A stretch of DNA of 64,000 nucleotides from Arthrobacter ipis. GTDB lineage: Bacteria > Actinomycetota > Actinomycetes > Actinomycetales > Micrococcaceae. Below, in pieces: positions 27,929 through 36,670 of this stretch (positions within the stretch are counted from its first letter, which is position 1; every line of letters starts with the position of its first letter). The stretch covers positions 186,001-250,000 of the forward strand of contig NZ_JAAOXD010000002.1 of NCBI RefSeq assembly GCF_014694315.1, read 5' to 3'. The notes under the pieces were generated by a model. That model was not told the DNA's origin, did no database searches, and was given only the letters and a program-made list of their open reading frames with translations. The translations under genes and the position numbers were made by a program.

Positions 27929-27968
27929 ACAGCGGCCCCCTGCCGGTAATCCGGCCGGGGGCCGCTGT
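27929..27968 (+). terminator. Intrinsic terminator-like hairpin
   Basis: Long stem with a 2-base mismatch: arms 27929-27946 and 27951-27968, TAAT loop. It follows the large secreted protein gene by 31 bases and faces the end of the convergent methyltransferase, so it may serve both. Confidence 0.75.
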
Positions 27969-28021
27969 CCGCTTTAACGGGTAGGCCGCCTGATCGGCCC
28001 GCATACGCTATGCCAGCGCGG

Positions 28022-28699
28022 TCACTCAGGCGGTCCCGAACTGGTGGCCTGACCCAGAATGTGGGCCACCGGAGGGGTCAGCGACTGGACGGCGAAGCCG
28101 AAGCGCTGGCTGTCCCGGATGGTGAATCCGGCCGCGGTGATGGCGGCGAGCGTGTCCCGGTTGGGGTGGCACCCGCCGGCCAGGCGCTGCCATGCCGGCG
28201 TGAGCAGATCTTCGACGGCGGCCAGGACAGGGCGGTCAGAGCGGACGTGTTCGTAGTAGGCCAGGGTCCCGCCGGGGCGCAGGACGCGCCGGACTTCCGC
28301 GAGGACGGCTGCCTGGTCCGCGACGCTGCACAGCACAAGGCTGGCGACGACGGCATCCGCACTGCCGTCGTCGGCCGGGATCCGCTCGGCTGCAGCCGGT
28401 TTCACCGTCACTTTGACGGGGGCGGTAACGGCGCGGTTCAGGGCGAGGCTTCGGAGGTAATCGTCGGGCTCCAGCGCCAGGACGTGCGTGACTGCGGGCG
28501 GGTAGAGCGCAAAGGCGGATCCGTCCCCCGCACCGATCTCAATCACTGTCCCGTGCAGGCCGGCCAGCATGCGGCGGCGGTGTTCGGTGGCTCCGCGGCG
28601 GTTCATCCGCTCGACGGCGCGCGCGTAGGCGCGGGCGAACCGCGGATGCTGCAGGTGCTTCAGCGCACCGCCGCGGGTCAGGTCCCCTTCGTTGTCCAT
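28022..28699 (-). CDS. Class I SAM-dependent methyltransferase
   Basis: 225 residues. Motif I VIEIGAGDGSAFALYP, acidic residue of motif II in LALEPDDYL, motif post-I ADAVVASLVLCSVAD, and motif IV RRVLRPGGTLAYYEHV: the Methyltransf_11/UbiE-like fold, as in small-molecule and phospholipid methylases. Plant/bacterial METTL7-like relatives share the ERMN and GAGDG spacing. Substrate unknown. It reads away from the copper module, with a small membrane ORF upstream on the same strand. Confidence 0.83.
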   Translation of the reverse strand: MDNEGDLTRGGALKHLQHPRFARAYARAVERMNRRGATEHRRRMLAGLHGTVIEIGAGDGSAFALYPPAVTHVLALEPDDYLRSLALNRAVTAPVKVTVKPAAAERIPADDGSADAVVASLVLCSVADQAAVLAEVRRVLRPGGTLAYYEHVRSDRPVLAAVEDLLTPAWQRLAGGCHPNRDTLAAITAAGFTIRDSQRFGFAVQSLTPPVAHILGQATSSGPPE

Positions 28700-28768
28700 G
28701 CCGTTGTCTCCTCATAGCGCTGTCTCTGAGCTTCGAGCTTTTCCGCGTCATACGACCTGAGGCCGTGC

Positions 28769-28858
28769 TTAACCCCTAAGCGGATGATCCAGTACCGCCG
28801 TTGCGATGAGCATCGCCGGCGCCGCGAACCAGAGAACGGCCGCGGCTATTCCAAGCAT
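28769..28858 (-). CDS. Possible 29-residue single-pass membrane peptide
   Basis: Reads MLGIAAAVLWFAAPAMLIAT then AVLDHPLRG, one hydrophobic helix with a short polar tail. AGGGGGAAAC precedes the ATG, a good ribosome site. It lies between the methyltransferase and the copper promoter. Its size and start resemble accessory peptides of transport ATPases such as KdpF, but no partner is shown by the sequence. It could also be chance. Confidence 0.4.
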   Translation of the reverse strand: MLGIAAAVLWFAAPAMLIATAVLDHPLRG

Positions 28859-28979
28859 GTTTCCCCCTGCGAGCATTTGGTGCTGGGCACAGCTTCTCAC
28901 GGGAAAGTCGAGCGCGTCACCGACATCCCGACTCGCCACCTCTCGCGCGGCCGCCCCCGAACAACGACAAGCCAACCCC

Positions 28980-29008
28980 TTGACGAATATACCCCCGGGG
29001 GGTATATT
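28980..29008 (+). promoter_or_regulatory. Copper-responsive promoter with CsoR-type operator
   Basis: TTGACG (28980-28985), a 17-base spacer and TATATT (29003-29008) form a near-consensus promoter. The spacer and -10 form the dyad ATATACCCCC/GGGGGGTATAT, matching the known CsoR operator type (ATACCCC-GGGGTAT). A bound CsoR would cover both promoter boxes, and Cu(I) would release it. It drives CopB, whose start is 100 bases downstream. The csoR gene is not in this window. Confidence 0.85.
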
Positions 29009-29108
29009 TCTTTATGTTGTCAGTGAAGTGGTATGTCCAGGGGTTTCCCTCCCCGTCACAGCCGTTCAACCCCAGCGCACCCATCCGTCTTCGTGGAATG
29101 GAACTGAC

Positions 29109-31220
29109 ATGCGTGAACCAAACAAGAGCCTTGATCTGCCGTTGCAAGACCACACCTCACATCCGTCCCCGCGGACGGCAATGGCTGAACACGCGGAACA
29201 CGGCGCCCATGACGACCACATGGTCCACGCCCACGGCCAGCATGCCGGGCACAGCACGGCGATGTTCAAGAACCGGTTCTGGCTGACACTGGCCCTGGCA
29301 GTTCCGGTGGTGTACTTCAGCCCGATGTTCGCGCACCTTCTCGGCTACATGCCGCCCGAATTCCCCGGGGCGGCGTGGATCCCGCCCGTCCTGGGCACGG
29401 TCATCTTCGTCTACGGCGGTATGCCGTTCCTGAAGGGCGGACTGAACGAGCTGAAGTCCCGGCAGCCCGGGATGATGCTGCTGATCGGGATGGCCATCAG
29501 CGTCGCCTTCGTGGCATCCTGGGTGACCAGTCTCGGCATTGGCGGTTTCGATCTGGACTTCTGGTGGGAGCTGGCCCTGCTGGTGGCCATCATGCTGCTC
29601 GGCCACTGGATCGAAATGCGCGCCCTGGGCTCGGCGCAGGGCGCCCTGGATGCGTTGGCGGCACTGCTGCCCGACGAAGCCGAACGCATTACTGATGCGG
29701 GCACCGAAACCGTCAGCGTCGCAGAGCTCCGCGCCGGGGACCTGGTCCTGGTCCGCTCCGGCGCCCGGATGCCGGCCGACGGCACCGTGACCGACGGCAC
29801 GGCCGAATTCGACGAATCAATGATCACGGGCGAGTCCAAGACCGTCACCCGTTCCGCCGGCGACCCGGTTGTCGCCGGGACGGTCGCGACGGATAACACG
29901 GTCCGGGTCCGGGTTACCGCCGTCGGGGACGACACTGCCCTGGCCGGCATTCAGCGCCTCGTCGCCGAGGCCCAGGCCTCCTCGTCCCGGGCGCAGGCCC
30001 TGGCCGACCGCGCCGCGGCCTTCCTGTTCTACTTCGCCGCCGGCGCCGGCGTCATCACCTTCATTGTCTGGACCCTGCTGGGCAGCGTTCCTGATGCCGT
30101 GACCCGCACGGTCACCGTGCTGGTGATCGCCTGCCCGCATGCCCTGGGCCTTGCCATCCCCCTGGTGATCGCAATTTCCACCGAGCAGGCCGCCCGTGCG
30201 GGGGTGCTGATCAAGAACCGGATGGCCCTGGAACGGATGCGGACCATCGACGTCGTCCTGTTCGACAAGACCGGCACCCTCACCAAAGGCGAACCCGAAC
30301 TCAAGGACGCAAGCGCAGTTGAAGGCACGAGCCGGGACGAACTCCTGGCCCTGGCGGCAGCCGTCGAGTCCGACAGCGAACACCCCGTTGCGCGGGCGAT
30401 CGTCCGTGCAGCACGGCACCAGGGACTCCGCGTTCCCCGTGCCACTGGCTTCACGTCCATGACGGGCCGAGGTGTCCGCGCAACCGTTGAGGGCAGGACG
30501 CTGGCGGTGGGCGGACCGGCACTGCTTCGGGAATCCGGAATCACCGAGCCGGCGGACCTGGCAGCCTCCACGCGGGGCTGGATGGACCGCGGCGCTGCGG
30601 TGCTGCACGTCATCGACGGCGACCGGATCCTCGGTGCGGTGAGCCTGGAGGACGCCGTCCGTGACGAATCACGCCAGGCCGTGGCCGCCCTGCAGAGCCG
30701 CGGCATCAAGGTGGCAATGGTCACCGGCGACGCCCGGCAGGTCGCAGCGTCAGTGGCCGCCGAGCTGGACATTGACGAGGTCTTCGCCGAAGTCCTGCCT
30801 GCGGACAAGGATAGGAAGGTCGCCGAGCTTCAGGCCCGCGGGCTGAAGGTTGCCATGGTCGGCGACGGCGTGAACGACTCCCCGGCACTGGCCCGCGCGG
30901 AGGTCGGCATCGCGATCGGTGCCGGGACCGACGTCGCGATGGAATCGGCAGGCGTGGTGCTGGCTGGCAACGATCCGCGGGCGGTGCTGTCCATGGTGGA
31001 CCTGTCCCGGGCCAGCTACCGGAAGATGTGGCAGAACCTGGTCTGGGCCACCGGCTACAACGTGCTCTCGGTGCCGCTGGCCGCCGGGGTGCTGGCATTC
31101 GCCGGGGTCGTCCTGTCACCGGCCGCCGGGGCGGTGCTGATGTCGGCCTCCACGATCGTCGTGGCCCTGAACGCCCAGCTGCTGCGCCGGGTGAAACTGA
31201 ACCCGTCCCAGGCTCGGTGA
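29109..31220 (+). CDS. copB: Copper-exporting P-type ATPase, CopB type
   Basis: 703 residues. The N terminus is a His-rich tail (residues 15-52, motif HGAHDDHMVHAHGQHAGH) instead of CxxC metal domains. Membrane metal site is CPH (about 341) rather than CPC, the mark of the CopB branch (P1B-3, Cu(II)/Cu(I) or Ag). DKTGTLTKGE carries the phosphorylated Asp (about 385), with EHPVARAIV as HP motif, TGDAR and GDGVNDSPAL as hinge. Eight helices expected. Driven by the CsoR-type promoter and followed by a DUF305 lipoprotein. Confidence 0.93.
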   Translation: MREPNKSLDLPLQDHTSHPSPRTAMAEHAEHGAHDDHMVHAHGQHAGHSTAMFKNRFWLTLALAVPVVYFSPMFAHLLGYMPPEFPGAAWIPPVLGTVIFVYGGMPFLKGGLNELKSRQPGMMLLIGMAISVAFVASWVTSLGIGGFDLDFWWELALLVAIMLLGHWIEMRALGSAQGALDALAALLPDEAERITDAGTETVSVAELRAGDLVLVRSGARMPADGTVTDGTAEFDESMITGESKTVTRSAGDPVVAGTVATDNTVRVRVTAVGDDTALAGIQRLVAEAQASSSRAQALADRAAAFLFYFAAGAGVITFIVWTLLGSVPDAVTRTVTVLVIACPHALGLAIPLVIAISTEQAARAGVLIKNRMALERMRTIDVVLFDKTGTLTKGEPELKDASAVEGTSRDELLALAAAVESDSEHPVARAIVRAARHQGLRVPRATGFTSMTGRGVRATVEGRTLAVGGPALLRESGITEPADLAASTRGWMDRGAAVLHVIDGDRILGAVSLEDAVRDESRQAVAALQSRGIKVAMVTGDARQVAASVAAELDIDEVFAEVLPADKDRKVAELQARGLKVAMVGDGVNDSPALARAEVGIAIGAGTDVAMESAGVVLAGNDPRAVLSMVDLSRASYRKMWQNLVWATGYNVLSVPLAAGVLAFAGVVLSPAAGAVLMSASTIVVALNAQLLRRVKLNPSQAR

Positions 31221-31292
31221 GCCCGGGGACACATAGCGCCGCCGCACTCTGACCATGCAGCGCCCTGACGATAAATAAAGGACCTGATTTCC

Positions 31293-31934
31293 ATGACCAC
31301 GAAGTTTCTGACCCTATCCGCCACTGCCCTCGCCGCGACCCTTGCCCTCGCCGGATGCTCCACCGGAACAGGGCCCGGCTCCACGGGCACCTCAACAACC
31401 GGCGCCGAAAGCAGCTCTACCTCCGGGCCGGCCAGCAGTTCCGCCGCTGCCGCCGCTGAGCACAACGCCGCCGACGTCATGTTCGCCCAGATGATGATCC
31501 CCCACCACGCGCAGGCGGTGGAGATGAGCGACATGATGCTGGCCAAGAAGGACATCCCCGCGGAGGTGACCGCGCTGGCCACCAAGATCAAGGCCGCGCA
31601 GGGACCGGAAATCGAAACAATGACCGGGTGGCTCACCAGCTGGAACGAGCCCACCCAGGCCCCCACCGGGCACGCCATGTCCACCCACGGCACGGGCGGC
31701 ATGGCTGGCATGATGAGCGACGCGGACATGAAAAAGCTCGACGCCGCCCAGGGCACCGAAGCGGCAAAGCTCTTCCTCACCCAGATGATCGCCCACCACG
31801 AAGGCGCGATCATGATGGCCAAAACCGAAACCGCCGGCGGGAAGAACTCCAACGCCGTGAGCCTCAGCAAGGCCATCGTCACCGCGCAGGAGGCCGAAAT
31901 ACAGGAAATGCAGGCGCTGTTGGCCAAGCTCTAA
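31293..31934 (+). CDS. DUF305 lipoprotein (copper-associated)
   Basis: 213 residues; signal peptide with lipobox LALAGC (Cys at about 22), then a Ser/Thr/Gly linker. Two DUF305 half-repeats follow: MFAQMMIPHHAQAVEMSDMM and FLTQMIAHHEGAIMMAKTE, the HHxxA/G motifs of this ferritin-like family. DUF305 proteins often sit beside copper ATPases; the Met/His-rich linker (GHAMSTHGTGGMAGMM) suggests periplasm-side copper binding. Gap of 72 bases after copB, likely same transcript. Its stop overlaps the convergent glycosyltransferase stop. Confidence 0.9.
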   Translation: MTTKFLTLSATALAATLALAGCSTGTGPGSTGTSTTGAESSSTSGPASSSAAAAAEHNAADVMFAQMMIPHHAQAVEMSDMMLAKKDIPAEVTALATKIKAAQGPEIETMTGWLTSWNEPTQAPTGHAMSTHGTGGMAGMMSDADMKKLDAAQGTEAAKLFLTQMIAHHEGAIMMAKTETAGGKNSNAVSLSKAIVTAQEAEIQEMQALLAKL

Positions 31935-33208
31935 TCTGGCACCTTCCGCAGCATCGCTTCCATCTCGTCGATGAGCCCGTCCACCCCGGGGGAAGCGGCA
32001 ATCGCCGCCCCGATCCGCTGGCTTCCCGCCCGGTAGCGGCCATCGCCAAGAACCTCCCGCACGGCCTCGCGGACGGCCTCCGGCTTGGGCCGGCCGGTCT
32101 TGAGGTTAATCCCGACGCCGGCCCAGGCCACACGGGCGGCCCCTTCCGGTTTGTCCTCGGTATCTCCGGCGACCACGATGGGCACCCCGTTTTCCATGGC
32201 GTAATGCAGGCCGCCGTAGCCGCCGTTCGTGACGTAGACGTCGACCTTCGGCAGGAGCTCCGCGTCCGGGAGGAATTCGGCGGCGCGGGCATTGGCCGGG
32301 AGTGGCGGAAGGGAGCCGAGCGGGCGGCGGCCGGTGCTGACGACCACGGTCACGTCCTCCCCGGCCAGCCCCTCGAGCGTGGGACCCACCAAGGCCGTGA
32401 AGTCCTCGTTGGAGACGGTCCCCTGCGTCACGTAAACCACCGGGCGGGAGCCATCGAGCTCGCCCCACCAGCCCGGCTTGGGTGTCACGGAGGCGGAGGC
32501 GGCATGGCGGGACATCGGCCCGAAGAAGCGCAGGTTGCCCGGCGCGTCCGAACGCGGGTACTCGAACTCCTCCACCGTGAACTGGGCGATGAGTTCAGTG
32601 CGGCGGGCCCAGTCCAGGATGAACAGCCCGTCCAGCCCCACTCCCACCAGTTCGCGGGTCAGGGCGTCCACCTGCCGCTGGCTGTCCTTCAGCACCACAT
32701 TGGAGACCAGCCAGTTCATTGCCCGGTTCCTCAGCCGGGCGCCCGCTCCCTTGCCGGGCGCCAGGCCGGAGCCGTAGGGGGCACAATCCTGGCTGGACAG
32801 CGTCAGCGGCAGGATGCCGCAGGCGATGATCGGGGGCCGCTTGTTGCGCGGAAGCCTGGACAGCGTGGCCGCGCCCACGAAGGTGACCTCCGCCAGGACC
32901 GCGTCCGTCGGTTCCGCCGCGACCGCCGCCTCCAGCGGCAGATACTGGCCGCGGGCAGGCTCAATCACCAGCCCGCGGATGCCATCGCGGATCGCCTGGA
33001 CGCCGGTGGCCGCGCTGGATTCAGTGGCGTATTGGGCGCCCGGTCCCAGCGGCAGGAACTCGGCACCGATGGCCTTGACGGCGTCCTCGTAGGCGGGGCC
33101 GGTCAGGAACCGCACCCTGTGGCCGCGGTCAATCAGGCGGCGTGCGACTCCGAGCATGGGCGAAACGTGGCCGTCGTGGGGGCCGCTGCAAACGATGACT
33201 GATGGCAT
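31931..33208 (-). CDS. MGT/UGT-type glycosyltransferase (GT1-like)
   Basis: 425 residues from ATG 33208. N terminus VIVCSGPHDGHVSPMLGVAR is the acceptor-side GT-B motif (GH as catalytic His); the C-terminal donor domain has VYVTQGTVSN, VDVYVTNGGYGGLHYAMENG and PIVVAGDTEDKPEGAARV, like UDP-glycosyltransferases of macrolide and sterol glycosylation. Acceptor unknown. It overlaps the DUF305 stop by 4 bases in convergent orientation with no terminator between. Confidence 0.88.
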   Translation of the reverse strand: MPSVIVCSGPHDGHVSPMLGVARRLIDRGHRVRFLTGPAYEDAVKAIGAEFLPLGPGAQYATESSAATGVQAIRDGIRGLVIEPARGQYLPLEAAVAAEPTDAVLAEVTFVGAATLSRLPRNKRPPIIACGILPLTLSSQDCAPYGSGLAPGKGAGARLRNRAMNWLVSNVVLKDSQRQVDALTRELVGVGLDGLFILDWARRTELIAQFTVEEFEYPRSDAPGNLRFFGPMSRHAASASVTPKPGWWGELDGSRPVVYVTQGTVSNEDFTALVGPTLEGLAGEDVTVVVSTGRRPLGSLPPLPANARAAEFLPDAELLPKVDVYVTNGGYGGLHYAMENGVPIVVAGDTEDKPEGAARVAWAGVGINLKTGRPKPEAVREAVREVLGDGRYRAGSQRIGAAIAASPGVDGLIDEMEAMLRKVPD

Positions 33209-33409
33209 GGCTGGAGCATATGGCCTGCGGCGCCCGGAAAATAGCCCTAGCCGCGGCGCCGGCGCCGCGACATCCACGCGCCGCGGTACCGCCCCCGGGT
33301 GGTACTTTAAGTCACCGCCACATTTGGGCGGTGACTCACCTGTTTGGCGCCTGCAGCGCACTCCGACGTGCGCTGCCGGCCGTCCGTGCATTAGGAAGCT
33401 GGGGCTTGT

Positions 33410-34315
33410 ATGCGCATTTGGAAGAAACTACGCGCGCGCGGCGGTGCTGCCGTCGTGCTGGCCGTTGCTGCGGTGCTGGCTCTGACCATGGCCGTCCCGG
33501 CCGGTGCGGTCACCGGCGATTATGCCAAGGACACGGAGCACCCCTTCGTGGGGCTGGTTGTTTTCTACGGTCCGGGCGGCGAGTTCCACCACAGGTGCTC
33601 GGGCTCCCTGCTGACGCCCACCGTGTTCCTGACCGCAGGGCACTGCACCGCCGTCGGTTCCTCGGCGCGGGTCTACTTCCAGCAGGACGCCGGCGCGGAC
33701 TGGAGCCCTGAAACCGGAACGGATCCGGACACCGGCTACCCGGGCCCCTGCACGGACGGAACGCTGGGAACGGAGTGCGCGGAGTCGCACAAACTGTACA
33801 ACTACGGCTACACCAGCATGGCCGAGGTCCCCGAAACGAAGGACGTCGGCCTGGTGATCCTGGAGCAGCCCATCGTGCTCGAGGAGTACGCGCGCCTCGC
33901 GGCACCGGGGACCCTGGACGCCCTCGCCACCAGGCGCGGTCAGCAGGAAACAACCTTCACCGTGAGCGGCTACGGAATTTCCGAGGTCAACCCGGTTTCC
34001 GATACCTCCTTCCGGGAGCGGCTCATGGCCGAGTCCAAGCTGACGAACCTCACCAGCGCGAGCGCCGACGGCTACAACGTCCAGACCAACGGCAACGGCA
34101 AGGGTTTCGGCGGCACCTGCACCGCCGACTCCGGCGGGCCGCTGTTCTATGGCACGGCCGAGTCCAACATCATCACGGGCATCACCTCGTTCAACCACAA
34201 CAGGTACTGCAAGGGAACGAACTTCTCCTACCGCACGGACCGGCAGGACGTGATCGACTGGATCACCGCCACCGCCAAGATCGAGGCCGCGGATATCGTC
34301 GTCGCGGCGCTGTAG
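33410..34315 (+). CDS. Secreted trypsin-like serine protease (S1)
   Basis: 301 residues with a Sec signal peptide (about 1-33, AVPAGA). Catalytic triad visible: His78 in TAGHC, Asp about 145 in KDVGLVIL, Ser about 241 in CTADSGGP. A Cys in HRCSGSLLTP can pair with TAGHC as in S1 enzymes. No propeptide regulator domain is evident beyond a short stretch before the first strand. Exported protease of unknown target. A small-RNA-like unit starts about 30 bases after its stop. Confidence 0.9.
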   Translation: MRIWKKLRARGGAAVVLAVAAVLALTMAVPAGAVTGDYAKDTEHPFVGLVVFYGPGGEFHHRCSGSLLTPTVFLTAGHCTAVGSSARVYFQQDAGADWSPETGTDPDTGYPGPCTDGTLGTECAESHKLYNYGYTSMAEVPETKDVGLVILEQPIVLEEYARLAAPGTLDALATRRGQQETTFTVSGYGISEVNPVSDTSFRERLMAESKLTNLTSASADGYNVQTNGNGKGFGGTCTADSGGPLFYGTAESNIITGITSFNHNRYCKGTNFSYRTDRQDVIDWITATAKIEAADIVVAAL

Positions 34316-34348
34316 GCCGGGCCGTGCTCGCCACAGACAATTACACAT

Positions 34349-34466
34349 TTGGAACACTGGTTACCGTAGGGTAACTTTTGCGGGGGCGGCCTCCGATTCC
34401 CCAGGTCGGTAGCCGCCCACGGACAAGCCCCACACCGCCTCTTCACGAGTGGTGCGGGGCTTTTTC
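34349..34466 (+). ncRNA. Candidate small RNA unit, copy A
   Basis: Promoter TTGGAA (34349-34354), 17-base spacer, TAACTT (34372-34377). The predicted transcript forms GGCGGC/GCCGCC with inner CCGA/TCGG and a C-rich loop (ATTCCCCAG), then an intrinsic terminator with arms AGCCCCACACC and GGTGCGGGGCT plus five T (34425-34465). The unit matches 62143-62259 in all of these parts. No plus-strand gene follows, so it is more likely a free small RNA than a leader. C-rich loops recall the actinobacterial 6C RNA, but the layout differs. Confidence 0.6.
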
Positions 34467-34634
34467 GCGTCAGTCCTCGAAGTGGGCGGCCGGATCCTGC
34501 GTCGCCGAGTAGCCGGCGATGATCTCCTCGGCGACGGAGCGAAGCTTCCGCACCACCCGCCGCCGGACACGTACGACGGCGGCCGGCCAGCCGCCGTCGT
34601 ACGCTCACCAAAACCGCCGCCCGGCCTCAGGGCG

Positions 34635-35528
34635 CTACGCCAGGAACTCAGCCACGGCCTTCACCGCAACGGTCCGCACGGCATAAACCGGCGCAAACAC
34701 CGGCCGCTTCGGCAGCAGGGGCGCGGGCGCCGGATGGTCGTGGACACCCGGCAGGGGAATGCGCGGGGGCGTGATGCGCTGCCACGCCCAGGGCAGGAAG
34801 TAGGTGCGGGCCCAGGCCAGGTCCCCGGCCCTGGCGTCGCGCCAGTTGCTGTGCGGCAGGGCCTTTGGCTCCAGCGGCTGGAGCGAATGATGCACCTGCA
34901 GGGTGTCCAGCACCTGCATGGCGATGGTGTGGTGGCCCAGCGGCGAGAAGTGCAGCCGGTCCGGATCCCACATCCGCGGATCCCTGAGCCCGGGCAGCGT
35001 CCACAGGTCCACCAGCAGACAGTCGTGCGCGGCGGCGACGATCCGGATGTTCTCGTTGAAGATGGCGATCCGGGAGCGGCTCCGCCCCAGGATGGGCGTG
35101 CGCCGCCAGTCCGGCCCGGCGAACAGCATGATGGTGGCACCGGTGGCACTCAGCCGTTCAACACCGGCCTCCAGCTTGGCCGCCAGCTTGTCCGGGTCGG
35201 TGCGGTGGAAAATCATGTCGTTCCCGCCGGCCGACAGCGTGATCAGGTCCGGCTTCAGCTCCATTGCGGGCTCGGTCTGCCGGTCAAGAATCTGGTCCAG
35301 CAGCAGGCCACGGATGGCGAGATTGGCGTAGGCAAAGTCTTTCCGCTCAGCGCTGAGCTCCTCTGCCACCCGGTCCGCCCAGCCCCGGAGCCCTCCGGCG
35401 CAGCGTTCCTCGGGGTCGCCGACACCCTCGGTAAACGAATCTCCGATTGCCACATACCGGCTCCATGGGTGTGGGGCCGTCGCATCCGCAGCGAAGTTCC
35501 GGGGTCCAAAGTGGCCGATGTTTTTCAT
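34635..35528 (-). CDS. SGNH/GDSL hydrolase
   Basis: 297 residues from ATG 35528 (GAGG upstream). Blocks: YVAIGDSFTEGVGDP (Ser), LITLSAGGNDMIFHR (Gly/Asn), and DRLHFSPLGHHTIAM (Asp-His). No signal peptide, so cytosolic. The family are broad esterases; this subgroup with WADRVAEELS is frequent in actinobacteria. Its gene is convergent with the small RNA unit and stands alone. Confidence 0.88.
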   Translation of the reverse strand: MKNIGHFGPRNFAADATAPHPWSRYVAIGDSFTEGVGDPEERCAGGLRGWADRVAEELSAERKDFAYANLAIRGLLLDQILDRQTEPAMELKPDLITLSAGGNDMIFHRTDPDKLAAKLEAGVERLSATGATIMLFAGPDWRRTPILGRSRSRIAIFNENIRIVAAAHDCLLVDLWTLPGLRDPRMWDPDRLHFSPLGHHTIAMQVLDTLQVHHSLQPLEPKALPHSNWRDARAGDLAWARTYFLPWAWQRITPPRIPLPGVHDHPAPAPLLPKRPVFAPVYAVRTVAVKAVAEFLA

Positions 35529-35766
35529 CGCCTCGTCCTCTCCCTTGCGCCCCTGGCGCGGTACGCCTGTGGCGTTATCCAAGGAACGTTCGAGCCCCGC
35601 GGGAAATTCCTGAAAAGTTCCTCCTTTGTGAAATATTTCCGCCGGGCCTATGAGTCGGCAGGCGGGATGGCCTCGCAAACAGGTTGACCACACCCCATAG
35701 GTCATCGACTCCCCCGATGTTAGATTCAAGGCACCTGCGCCCCTCTGACCTGCAAGGAGTCTCCAA

Positions 35767-36237
35767 ATGCTGATCGGCGGCCTTCCGGCTCACATTCTCC
35801 TGATCCACGGCGTCGTCGTCTTCGGGCCGCTCGCCGGCCTGGGCGCCGTCGTCTACGGACTGGCCGGCCGGACCCGCCGATATCTCGCCTGGCCGCTCGG
35901 CGTGCTGGCACTGATCCTTGCCCCGATGGCGCTCATCACCGCGCAGGCGGGTGAGCAGCTGCAGGAGACCCGGGGCGCCACCGATGCCATCCAGGCGCAC
36001 GCCCGGCAGGGCGACATCCTGAAGATCGCCGCCGTCGTCTTCTTCTTTGTTGTGGTGCTGATGGTGGCCGCCACCTTCGCGCCGCTGGCCGAGCGGACCC
36101 CCGCGCTCGCCGGGCTCCAGCGCGCCCGCCCGGCCCGGCTCGCTGCCCTTACCCTGGGCGTGCTCGCCGGCCTCTTCGTCATCTACCAGAGCGTCATCAC
36201 CGGGCATTCCGGCTCGTTCTCCGTGTGGGGCGGCTAG
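35767..36237 (+). CDS. DUF2231-like membrane protein
   Basis: 156 residues with AAGGAG before the ATG. Four transmembrane helices; His residues in LPAHILLIHGVVVFGPLAG and QAHARQGDILK could bind heme, as proposed for DUF2231 relatives. The final VTGHSGSFSVWGG also matches that group (GHxGaxxVw). Function unknown. Confidence 0.75.
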   Translation: MLIGGLPAHILLIHGVVVFGPLAGLGAVVYGLAGRTRRYLAWPLGVLALILAPMALITAQAGEQLQETRGATDAIQAHARQGDILKIAAVVFFFVVVLMVAATFAPLAERTPALAGLQRARPARLAALTLGVLAGLFVIYQSVITGHSGSFSVWGG

Positions 36238-36431
36238 CCGGACGGCATTCAGCGACCGTCCGGCGGCTCCCCAAGCTGCCCCCAGCTTTCCCCAAGCCAG
36301 GCAGGACAGAGTTGTCTCACTCGCAAAGGCCGGCTATCACGGGGCAAGTGATGGCAGGTTCAGGCGCCGGGCCCGCAATGTCCCCCATGCATTTCCGGGC
36401 CCGGCGGAAAGGCTGTTTCGTCCTCGCTGTT

Positions 36432-36575
36432 CGCCTTTTCGCCAAAACGTGCCGCTTGAAGTGGCTTCTCAGCGGCCCTTATTGGCAAATCGACGAGTCA
36501 AGGAGGCTTCGAAGCGGCCCTTTTTGGTAAAACGGCGGTGCGAGAACGCGGAGGCGGCCTTTTTGGCAAAACGGC
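36432..36575. repeat. Degenerate ~40-base repeats in a 430-base gene-free gap
   Basis: The gap between DUF2231 and the lipoprotein gene (36238-36670) holds no gene I can support. It contains four imperfect units of about 40 bases starting near 36432, 36471, 36513 and 36553. Each carries a GCGGCC-T-run-GGCAAAACGGC core. They are too divergent for a CRISPR array; they look like decayed intergenic repeats or remnants of a tandem binding region. Confidence 0.55.
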
Positions 36576-36670
36576 TGGCAAAACGGCGCAGCCGAGGAAT
36601 CTTCAGCAGACGCCGCCTGTTCATAGCTCTGCCCGCATAACCCGGGCCCAGCCCTTCGTGATGCCTGCTT

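Noticed and set aside
24934..27930. Two long minus-strand frames opposite the secreted mosaic
   Set aside because: No start signals, repetitive Gly/Val/Arg composition mirrors the sense-strand repeats.
34349..34466. Assignment of unit A to the 6C RNA family
   Set aside because: Only one C-rich hairpin loop is present; the 6C layout has two. Kept as an unnamed family.
36432..36575. Possible CRISPR array
   Set aside because: Units are poorly conserved, lack a constant repeat and unique spacers, and no cas gene is near.
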